From the IMG/VR virus record IMGVR_UViG_3300034082_000444, positions 1-25,735 of that record: DNA of 25,735 nt, one strand, 5' to 3'. The notes below the pieces were generated by a model. It worked only from the letters and a program-made list of their open reading frames with translations, ran no database searches and was not told the origin of the DNA. Source of the stretch: a virus. Made by a program: the position numbers and the translations under genes. Positions 13,018 through 21,700 of this stretch are shown in pieces (within the stretch, counting starts at the first letter, position 1; each line of letters begins with the position of its first letter).

Positions 13018-15524
13018 TGCCATACCTACCAATCACTCTTCCTTCACGCGGCTTGCACGTTGACAGTGCATACTCGTCATTGCCTCCGGGCTTCACGCTC
13101 GATTCAATAAACGTGCTCCCGTATGACCCGTACAAGGGGAAGCAGCGGCTTGGTCAGCGCAGGGCTTTGCTTGGCGCGTTTCAGTTCAACACGCTTCCAA
13201 CTGCGGCTACGCGCAAGGTGCAAGCCATTGTCCGCGCTGATGCATATGTTGTGGCTGATAGCGGATCAACTGAACTCACACAACGCTGCGTTGTTGTGGC
13301 GGGTGGCGAGGTGTACATCATTGATCCGGGCGACACTGTGCCAACCCATATTGCGTATGCGTCATCAACATCAAAGTTAGATGACACCAAAGATATTTCT
13401 GTTGCGATCTTTGGTAACTACGCTTACTTTGCTGATGGTGAAAAATACCGCCGGATGAACATCACGCTCGCTACTTCCGCCATGCGTGTTGAATTCTGGG
13501 GAACGGTCTTATCAAACGTAATCCTCAATAACGCTAGCCACATTACATTTACTGCAACACCGTTGCGTATTGGTCAAGAAATTGTAATTACTGGTTCGTT
13601 TGCTGCTGGTGGTGGTCAGGGAACAATAAGCGGTTACTCATTTCAACAGACCGTTTATGTAAAACAACTAATTGGAACTGCTAATGATGAAGTTCACTTA
13701 TCAGCAACATATGACGGTGTAACTTTTGGACCAAACCTTACAACAACTTCTGGTACTACCAATGGATTGACATTCATTATTAGTGGTCCAGAAATGACCA
13801 TTAAGCCGTCATCGAACGCTAGCAGTATTGGTGCGGCTAAAGCAGAAGCAGGCGAACGTGCAAGTTTGCTAGTTCGCTTTGGCGGTCGCTTGGCGTTGAG
13901 CGGCTTTACCCCGTCACCAAACAACTGGTTCCTTAGCAAGATCAATGACGTTGACGATTGGGTTCCCGGCTCAACACCTGACGATGCTGTCGCTGGAAAC
14001 TTGTCAACGAAGTTCTCCATTCCCGGTGAGCCAATTGTTGCGCTGATCCCGATGGCAGAGAGTGGGCTGCTCTTCGCTGGTAGGCACACGATGACCTATC
14101 TATCCGCTGACCCAGTATTTGCCACGCAGGCTCGCATGATTGAGTTGTCGCGCTCGGTCGGCATTGTCTCTGCCAAGGCATGGTGTGTGTCGGATGCTCA
14201 GACGGTGTACATCATGGCGCAGGATGGTTTGTACCGCGTCCGCCCAAACGAATTCCAAGTGACACAGTCTGGTCGAATCACAGGCGGTAGGCTTGACTCG
14301 TTCTTCCAGTCGCAGAAGTTTGACAAGTTAGATTGCTCGCTTGGTTTCGATCCTGAAATCCAGAACATCTATTGCATTTTGTCGCGCACTGACTTGCCAT
14401 CGAGCAGTACGCACCTTGTTTACAGTCAAGCGACCGATTCGTTCTGGGCAATCCGCACGGGGTGGACAGCGTTTCAAGCACCATCATGCATTGGCGAGTT
14501 CCCGTTTGGTGATGCTCGATCACCAGTGCTGGCTCTTGGCAGCGAAGATGGCTACCTTGGTTGGTTTGATCGCAACCTGACATCAGGTGTTGATGGTCAA
14601 GCCGCTGTTGGTTACAAAGGAGGAAGTAGCCCCTTCACAGTAAACAACCTTCAAGCGGCTGCGCAGAAGATTGTCAGTTCATTGACTATTGGTCCAGTTG
14701 TCTCTCCAAATCTGTCTCAGGTCATGCTCCGCGATATGCGTATTGAACTGACAATGGATGAGCCGCAAGAGGTGGTGGATTTTAATACGCCGAACGTCCG
14801 ATTGACTGGACCATTCCTATCCATTCTGTCTGGTCAAACAGCAGAGGAGGCAATTGGTGAAGCAATCGTCAACGTCACGGTCAGATATGACCCATCGTTC
14901 CCGGCTGTGGTTTTGGACGGTGGAGACGCTTCTGTTATTCCTCGTGTGGAAGACCCTGTAGGTGGGTATGACTTTGGTGTTCCTGTGTTTGTCGGAACAA
15001 CTGGCATCAATCTTGCCTATCCGCAGTCACTTGCTCCTCACACATACACCACGCTTGACACGTTGATCACTGATCCAACGGCGCGAACGTATGCATTCGG
15101 TGACAACCGGATTTTTAATACTGGATCACCACCAAGCAACAGTTGGAAAATTCAAAATGAAGTTAATGTAGGCAATATTCAAACGTTGTTTACACGCGAT
15201 GAATCATTGCCGGGAACTTCGCTTGATACTCCCGGTGGTGTTTACGTCTATGGAGATGGAATTCCAACTGCGCTCCCGTTACCAACCCTGCCGGGATCAT
15301 CTCAATCTCCGCGCATCGTTGTAAGCAGCGGAACGTACACCAACACCAACTCCATCCAGATTGGTGAATTGCAATCTGGTCGCAATGACGCGCTTCGATG
15401 CCGCATCCGCGACCAAGCAGTCTTTGCTCGCATTGATAGTAACGGTGTTCCTTGGGCGATTGAGCGCATGGCTGCGCTTATCGACCCAATGACGCATACC
15501 AAGAACGTGAAGGGAACATACTAA
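13017..15524 (+). CDS. Tail tube nozzle protein B (T7 gp12-like)
   Basis: 835 residues, matching gp12-family nozzles (~700-900 aa). The N-terminus ITLPSRGLHVDSAYSSLPPG then DSINVLPYDP is typical (xxPGGLNxxxxPxxLxxGxAxxxxNVxxD). The middle holds beta-propeller-like repeats (RFGGRLALSGFTPSPNNWFL, SKINDVDDW, ALIPMAESGLLFAGRHTMTY, SVGIVSAKAWCVSDAQTVYI) as in the nozzle platform. Residues ~165-262 (nt 13509-13802) are an AT-rich beta-sandwich-like stretch that looks inserted between propeller blades. It starts in a TAATG overlap with the fibre gene without a good SD. It would sit below the adaptor and carry fibres. Confidence 0.85.
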   Translation: MPYLPITLPSRGLHVDSAYSSLPPGFTLDSINVLPYDPYKGKQRLGQRRALLGAFQFNTLPTAATRKVQAIVRADAYVVADSGSTELTQRCVVVAGGEVYIIDPGDTVPTHIAYASSTSKLDDTKDISVAIFGNYAYFADGEKYRRMNITLATSAMRVEFWGTVLSNVILNNASHITFTATPLRIGQEIVITGSFAAGGGQGTISGYSFQQTVYVKQLIGTANDEVHLSATYDGVTFGPNLTTTSGTTNGLTFIISGPEMTIKPSSNASSIGAAKAEAGERASLLVRFGGRLALSGFTPSPNNWFLSKINDVDDWVPGSTPDDAVAGNLSTKFSIPGEPIVALIPMAESGLLFAGRHTMTYLSADPVFATQARMIELSRSVGIVSAKAWCVSDAQTVYIMAQDGLYRVRPNEFQVTQSGRITGGRLDSFFQSQKFDKLDCSLGFDPEIQNIYCILSRTDLPSSSTHLVYSQATDSFWAIRTGWTAFQAPSCIGEFPFGDARSPVLALGSEDGYLGWFDRNLTSGVDGQAAVGYKGGSSPFTVNNLQAAAQKIVSSLTIGPVVSPNLSQVMLRDMRIELTMDEPQEVVDFNTPNVRLTGPFLSILSGQTAEEAIGEAIVNVTVRYDPSFPAVVLDGGDASVIPRVEDPVGGYDFGVPVFVGTTGINLAYPQSLAPHTYTTLDTLITDPTARTYAFGDNRIFNTGSPPSNSWKIQNEVNVGNIQTLFTRDESLPGTSLDTPGGVYVYGDGIPTALPLPTLPGSSQSPRIVVSSGTYTNTNSIQIGELQSGRNDALRCRIRDQAVFARIDSNGVPWAIERMAALIDPMTHTKNVKGTY

Positions 15525-16330
15525 TGGGACTCTTTGGAAACCTATTCGGCGGCGAGTCGGCAATGCGCCGTGCTACCAAGAAGATGAAGAAGGCTTACGC
15601 AGCCGAACGAACTACTCAAGAGGGAAACTACACCGCCTTGATCAGTAAGTTTGAGGACGAGCGAGCGAACAACGCCGATGTCTACTCCAAGCAATACAAC
15701 GAATCCGTCAAGCAATACGCTGACACGATGGCTCAAAGCCGTGCGGCGTTTGGCGCAGCATCTGCTGAGTCTTTCAAGACGCTGTCTGCTGGTCGCGATG
15801 CAACTTTGGCACTGTTGCAGCAGTCCACTGATAAGGCTGTTGGACAATCGACAGCGCAGGGTTTGATGATGGGGCTATCAAATACCACCTTCGGTCAGGC
15901 TCAGACGCAGGCAGTTGCCCGTCAAGGTGCGTTGCAGGCTGGCGCAGTCAACGAGCAGTACGCGCAGATCCTTGCTGCTGCACAGCAGTCAACCGCTAAC
16001 TCGATGGCGAACATGGAAGCGGCGGCTGGTCAGACAACCTTGAGTGCCGGGTTGGGCGCAGCGCAATACCTTGGCAACCAGTATCAGGGTTACACGCAGG
16101 GTGCTCTCCAGACTCAACAAACAGGTTACCAAGTTGGTCAACAACTTGGCACTGCTGCGATCTCTGGTCAGTATCAGCAGCAGATGGCATCGGCTCAATC
16201 AAGTATCAACGCTGGTAATCAACTTGGCGGTGCGCTTGTAGGCGCGGCTGCTGGAGCAGTAGGAAACATGATCATGCCCGGTGTAGGCGGCATGGTTGGA
16301 AGCAGTCTCGCAGGCGCAGCAGTCGGATAA
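15524..16330 (+). CDS. Internal virion protein (gp14-like position)
   Basis: 268 residues following the nozzle gene as T7 gp14 does, with AAGGGAA as SD and a TAATG overlap. It starts MGLFGNLFGG, a pattern shared by many small internal/ejection proteins, then has a long Ala/Gln-rich helical body (STDKAVGQSTAQGLMMGL, QYAQILAAAQQSTANSMANM) with repeated Gln-Gly spacing. The last 35 residues (GGALVGAAAGAVGNMIMPGV then GGMVGSSLAGAAVG) form a hydrophobic Gly/Ala segment that could insert into the host membrane during genome ejection. Assignment rests on position and composition rather than on sequence identity to gp14. Confidence 0.75.
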   Translation: MGLFGNLFGGESAMRRATKKMKKAYAAERTTQEGNYTALISKFEDERANNADVYSKQYNESVKQYADTMAQSRAAFGAASAESFKTLSAGRDATLALLQQSTDKAVGQSTAQGLMMGLSNTTFGQAQTQAVARQGALQAGAVNEQYAQILAAAQQSTANSMANMEAAAGQTTLSAGLGAAQYLGNQYQGYTQGALQTQQTGYQVGQQLGTAAISGQYQQQMASAQSSINAGNQLGGALVGAAAGAVGNMIMPGVGGMVGSSLAGAAVG

Positions 16331-16340
16331 GGAACAAACT

Positions 16341-16880
16341 ATGGCTGAAGACACAATGTTTGGTATGGGTACTGGAATGCAAGTCTTGTCTAACTTCCCT
16401 ATTCAATCGAAGGGGGTTGGCAAGTCATTAACTCCACCATCTCCATCTGGATGGGATGCGTTTATGACTGGCGCAGCAAACTTTGGTGGCAACTTCCTTG
16501 TTGGCGTAGCCAGTGGCATCCAAGCCTATAAACCCGGCAATGAATACAGTTCATTGGCTGGTGGTTTTCTTGGCGCATCTCGCCCAATGCAACAGGCAAT
16601 GGATATTCCTTTGAAGGCTCAACAGAATCAGTTTAATCGAGAGCAAAAAGACCTAGCCGAAAAGTCTGAGACGAAGACCAAGGAAGACATCTATCGATCA
16701 CAAGCAGATCGAACAGTTGGTATGCAAATGCCAGATATGTCTGGTATTTCCACTGGTGTAGCGGCTCCAACAAAGCAGGTCATTAATGAACCAGATGAAC
16801 CATTTGGCTTTCAGCCGGGATTCTCATTGAAACCAAGCAAGACAGCATCTGAAGCCGTACTCAAGATTGGACAGCAATAA
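16341..16880 (+). CDS. Internal virion protein, small
   Basis: 179 residues from ATG 16341; AAGGA at 16329-16333 supports this start over upstream in-frame codons inside the previous gene. It contains a Gly/Ala/Phe segment (DAFMTGAANFGGNFLVGVAS) that may be membrane-active, then a charged helix (NREQKDLAEKSETKTKEDIY) and a Pro/Gly-rich tail. No family recognised. It lies between two internal-virion-protein candidates, so a packaged ejection accessory is the best guess. Its TAA overlaps the start of the next gene. Confidence 0.65.
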   Translation: MAEDTMFGMGTGMQVLSNFPIQSKGVGKSLTPPSPSGWDAFMTGAANFGGNFLVGVASGIQAYKPGNEYSSLAGGFLGASRPMQQAMDIPLKAQQNQFNREQKDLAEKSETKTKEDIYRSQADRTVGMQMPDMSGISTGVAAPTKQVINEPDEPFGFQPGFSLKPSKTASEAVLKIGQQ

Positions 16881-18706
16881 TGTCTCAACTACCCAAGCCA
16901 AGCCCTATGACCCAACAGGAACTTGTCGGACCGCCAAGTCCAGAGAGTCCGATGATTGGACCGGACGAAGGCATGGCTCAACCGCCTGCTGATGGTTTTG
17001 TGCGTCCTGCTCAACAGGCTGAACAGCCTGATCCATTGATGGACGATAAGGCTCTCAAGGCTGCTGCGCTTGACCACCGTGGCTCGCGCCAGATCGCTCC
17101 GTACGGCACGTACGAGGCGGTCGATGCTGCCATCCAGCATGGGTATTACACGGGTCTTGAGGCTTTGGACTTTGGCACGTTGCCTGATGGCACTCCGGCT
17201 GCGCTGTTCACAGATCAGCGTGGACAGCGGCAAGCCATTCGGATGTCGCAAGAGCAGTGGTCGGCTGGCTTGCAGACTCGCGCACAGGCGCGTATTGCGA
17301 TGGCGAAGCAGATGCGCAATCAGCAGGAGTCGCAGCGGCTCATGCCTGCGGTCGAGAAGATGGCGCAGGAACTTGAGTCAGTTGCTCCGGGATTCATGGA
17401 CTTTGCTGCCATGAACATGGAAACAGATCCACGCGCTACGTATTCAAACATCCAAAGTATGTACGACAAGTACAAGGCGGGTGACCGAAAGGTAATGCAG
17501 GAACTGGAGAAGGCTGTCAATGGAGCAAGCCTGAAAGTTGCGCAGGGTACAGCAGAGAATGCTGTCAAGGTAAAAACTGAACAAATCACCACACGTATTG
17601 AGGGAACTATTGATGACTCTTCTATTCCACCAGCGTTCAAAGCACAACTAATTATTGATGCAAAGCGGTCAATCGGTAAGTTCACTCAATTTGCTTTATT
17701 GGCTCCACCCGATGGTTCAATTGTTCGGACCGCAAGTTTTCCTTCGTGGTACGCATCACAGTCAAATTCGGCTGCTATTGATGAACTGGCTGAAACTGCT
17801 ATTGATGACGTTGGCTATAGGAATCTTGCCAGTATTCCTCCTCCACAACAGATTCAGTTCTTGCTTCAACGCGCAATGAAACTTACAAACGAAATTGGTT
17901 GGAAGGTTCCATTTGGGCAAGGTGATATTGCGATGGTGTCAAATGCATTGGCACGAAAGTTGCAGGCATATCAACCACAGCAAATGATGCAGCCCAATCA
18001 GGTGGAGGGCAATCAAAGTCCACAAGCGCAAGAGATTCGTGGCACGATGTCGCAGATGCAACGCGCTCAACAGGAGCGCGAGCAGGCAAATCAAATGGCG
18101 CAAGCCAAGATTGCTGAAACAGAATCACGTGCGTTGTTTGGACAGAACCGTGCTGAGTTTGCTCCAGCCATGTCGCAGGCTGAACTTGAAAGCAAGAAGG
18201 CAAGGACTGGTCAGACGCAGGCAAGCACTGAATTGACACAGGCACGGGCTGAATCTGCAAAAACTGATGCTCAATATGCAGCGCAACGCCAGCAGGCACG
18301 GATTGATGAGATGCGAGCACGGGCTGCGCAGGGTGATGCCGAATCAGAACGCAGACTCGCTGAAATTGATGTGCTCACTGGTATGACACTTGAAGAGGCA
18401 AAGGAAGCAAAACTCCGGCGTGATGTAACGCGAGCAAGCCAAACCGCAAAACCTCCCGCAGCAACAGAAAAAAGCAGAAGCACAGAGCCTGCCCCTAGTA
18501 CTCAACCAGTACAAACTGCTCCTGTTGATGAACGTGAAGCAAAGATTCGATCACTAGCAGCAGAGGCTGGTATCCAAATGGACGATACGGGAAATATTGC
18601 TAATGATGTAGTTACAACAACCCACCGTCTTTACCGCGCAAAGGGAATGCTTGCAAACAATATGCTCAATCAATGGCTTGGCATTGTGGCAAAATTAAAG
18701 CAATAA
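16880..18706 (+). CDS. Internal virion/ejection protein with coiled coil
   Basis: 608 residues in the gp15-like position. The first ~60 residues are Pro/Glu/Gln-rich and disordered. A small globular region follows (GTYEAVDAAIQHGYYTGLEA, LPDGTPAALFTDQRGQR), then helices up to residue ~370, then a long Gln/Ala/Glu/Arg-rich coiled coil at ~370-520 (QMQRAQQEREQANQMAQAKI and similar), and a compact C-terminal domain (EAKIRSLAAEAGIQM ... LNQWLGIVAKLK). A predominantly helical, elongated packaged protein is consistent with ejection channel proteins. GC is higher at 17040-17400 than in the flanking 17560-17960. No enzymatic motif is seen. Confidence 0.7.
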   Translation: MSQLPKPSPMTQQELVGPPSPESPMIGPDEGMAQPPADGFVRPAQQAEQPDPLMDDKALKAAALDHRGSRQIAPYGTYEAVDAAIQHGYYTGLEALDFGTLPDGTPAALFTDQRGQRQAIRMSQEQWSAGLQTRAQARIAMAKQMRNQQESQRLMPAVEKMAQELESVAPGFMDFAAMNMETDPRATYSNIQSMYDKYKAGDRKVMQELEKAVNGASLKVAQGTAENAVKVKTEQITTRIEGTIDDSSIPPAFKAQLIIDAKRSIGKFTQFALLAPPDGSIVRTASFPSWYASQSNSAAIDELAETAIDDVGYRNLASIPPPQQIQFLLQRAMKLTNEIGWKVPFGQGDIAMVSNALARKLQAYQPQQMMQPNQVEGNQSPQAQEIRGTMSQMQRAQQEREQANQMAQAKIAETESRALFGQNRAEFAPAMSQAELESKKARTGQTQASTELTQARAESAKTDAQYAAQRQQARIDEMRARAAQGDAESERRLAEIDVLTGMTLEEAKEAKLRRDVTRASQTAKPPAATEKSRSTEPAPSTQPVQTAPVDEREAKIRSLAAEAGIQMDDTGNIANDVVTTTHRLYRAKGMLANNMLNQWLGIVAKLKQ

Positions 18707-18711
18707 AATAA

Positions 18712-21700
18712 ATGACCTCATTACAACAAACCATTGATGATTGGTCGAGCATCCTAGCAAAGCCAATTTCTGTTGGTCCAACACCGCCTAGTAACGGTGT
18801 TGATAGCAGTCTTTATCTAGGTAAAGCAATTGAGAAGTCGTATGAATTGATGACTGGTGTGGATGCCGCGCCCGGGTCTTCGACCGCTGATCAGGATCTG
18901 ATTGCATCGGCGGCTAAGTCCAACAAGTTTGAAACGATCATGCCCGACACATCGTGGGCGGGTTTGAATCTGCGTGAGGTTGCGCGTGGGTCGCAACAAC
19001 AATCGAGTCTGGCTGCTTCTGCAATTGCAACTCCAAGTTTGCGAGCAGAATTCATGCAGTCAATAATAAAGGCATATTCGTTACTTGGTGATTGGATCAT
19101 CCCACCCCAGAGTGAATTTGAAACTAGGTTTCGCGAGTTAACACGGAAAAATTGGGCTGAAAATTTATCGATGATGGTTGAACCTGAAGGATCTGGTTTG
19201 ATTGTGAGTCCACAGGACTTGAAGTCTGAAATCATTGCGCTTAGAGGAACCCAACAGGGTTTGGCTCAGGGTCAACAAGAAGGATTTGCCGGAGACGTAT
19301 CACGTGGCATTGGGCAGTCGTTGCCATCACTTGCTGTTACGGCTGGAACCGTTGCTACTGGAGGAGCGTTGTTGCCAATGATGTTGGCATCACAAGTTAC
19401 TATTCCACTGTCATCGTATACCAGTAGTCAATTGGCTTACATTGATGATCTTGAGCAGCAACGTTACGACCAAGCACTAGCGGGTGAAACGCTTTCGGAG
19501 TTTGATCCTGTTGAAATGAGAAGACGCGCTGAAATCGGCGCATTAATTGAAACCACCGCCGAAATGGGTGGGGCAGCGTTTGGTGCAAAGTTCATCGGTA
19601 AGGTTGCGGGTCGTGTTGGTACATCATCGGCTGCTAGGTATGCAACAAACAAGTTTGCTAAGACTGGCGCAGTTAAGGCGGCAACAGAGGCTGTTCGCCG
19701 CAGTGGTTCCACTGCTGGTCGGTTATTTACTTCTGCTAATGAAGGCGTGATGAACTTCACTCCGGGATTCATTTACCGAGGTGGTCAGATTTTCTTAATT
19801 AGTGGTCTTGAAGAAGCAGGCGAAGAAGGTTACGCGGCTTTATTAAACGCACCAATGACTTACGCACCGTGGACTAAGGATGTCACTGACGGTCTTTATA
19901 GTATGGCTGTTGGCGGTGTGGCTGGTGGTGCTGGTGGTGCTGCTTCTAGTGTTGGTCTTGCTGGGCGCGAGGCTGTTATTAATATCAAAGATGCGTTCCG
20001 TCCAGAGAATGACCGCGAGCGCATTGTCCGACAGACCCACTCCGATGCAATGAAGGCTCGCTCTAACTGGAGTGAAGGTCTAGAACAAACACAGCGCGAC
20101 CGCATTGCTGCGAAACTCGATACTGTTGAGGGCATGACTCCGGACGAGCGCGGTACGTATGTGAAGGATCTTGCTGACCGCAAGGCAGAGATCATTTCCA
20201 ATGCGGAAGCCACGCTTGCAGAGCGTCAAGAAATAGACATTGCCATGACTGGCGCACAAGAAGTGTTGGATAAGGCAAAGGCTGCTGCCGGGACAGCCAG
20301 CCCGACTGCTGACCAAGATATCTACGAGGCTGAGTTCGCATTGCTGGTGTTGCAAGAAAAAGCAAACGAACTTGATCAGCAACTAATACTAGCAAATACC
20401 GATCACATGATTGCAACTGCGGAGCACGGCGCGGTAGCGGAGAAGATCTCCGATATGCCTGCTACGGTGGTGCGGTCTACCCCGGTTGAGGTGCTTGCCT
20501 CTGTTGGTACACGCAGTGGCGTGGCACTGACAGAGACGAAGGCTCCACGCTGGGGGAAAAAAATCGCCAACGAGATGGAGGCTCTTGGCACTCAGGTAGT
20601 GTGGTACACGCCTGCTGACAAGAAGTCTTCCAATCCCGGCTTTCATAGTCGGCGCACACCCGGTGTGATTTACCTGAACGCTGCGTCTAATCAGCAGCGC
20701 GTCCGGGCTGTCGCACTAGAAGAAGCGTTCCACGACATCCAGATGTTCCGCCCTGACATTGCTCAGGCGTTCGTGGACAAGGCGGGTCTGCTGCCTGTCT
20801 ATGACGCGGCACTGGAATACGTGTCTCGCGGGGGCGCGGAGACAGCGGCGATTGAGCGGCAGGACGAGGCGGCATTCGCGCAGGCGGAGAACGTGGCGGC
20901 TACATTGGAGGGTGAAACCTCCGGCATCTCGCCGAACGCTGCCCGTGCTGGAGCCGCCAGAATCTCTCAGGAGGGCGAGGCGAACGCCTTTGCCCGTGCG
21001 ATGGCAGGCATCAAGGCGAAGGGAGCCATGAGCAGCCTGACCCGGCTAGCGGCACGTTCCGGGCTGATGGGTCGGGAGTCATTGGCTGCGATGGCGGTGG
21101 TTGACCGGGTCGCCCGGTCGGCTGCAATCGAGGCTGTCAGTGGCAAGACTGGTGACGCGACCCTGTCCCCATTGGCGCGGACGCTGATGTGGGCATCAGA
21201 CATGGACGTTGACTTTGCCCGTGACATCCCAACGGCTGACCGGGAATTGTCTGAGCCTATCCCCGCACCCGTTCGTCCTGCTGCGCCTGCTCAAACAGCA
21301 CAAGTGCAAACTGGTCCAACTGCTGAGACAACGAGCACGGTTGGTCGGCGTTTAGTTGCGGACGCTATCAAATCCCTTGGTCTAACCGAAGAAGAAGTCA
21401 ACGCCACTGTCATCGACTTGATGACGGGACTTCCAAAGACAAAGGCATTTGTTGCTAACAAGATTGGCAAGGTTCCAGATGTTGTGAAGTACATCCACGA
21501 ACGCAGACTTGCGTCCGGGCTGCGCATACTCGACATCACCAAAGAAGAAGATCAGATCACGCTTGCCAAGTTGATGGCTGCGGAAGCAATCGGTGCAATC
21601 AATAGTGCTGGCGATGCCTTGCAGTGGTACGACAAGACTATTAGAAATACTCTTGCGCAAGCCGCCATTAAATACCCTGAGTTGGAAACTGATCCACGGG

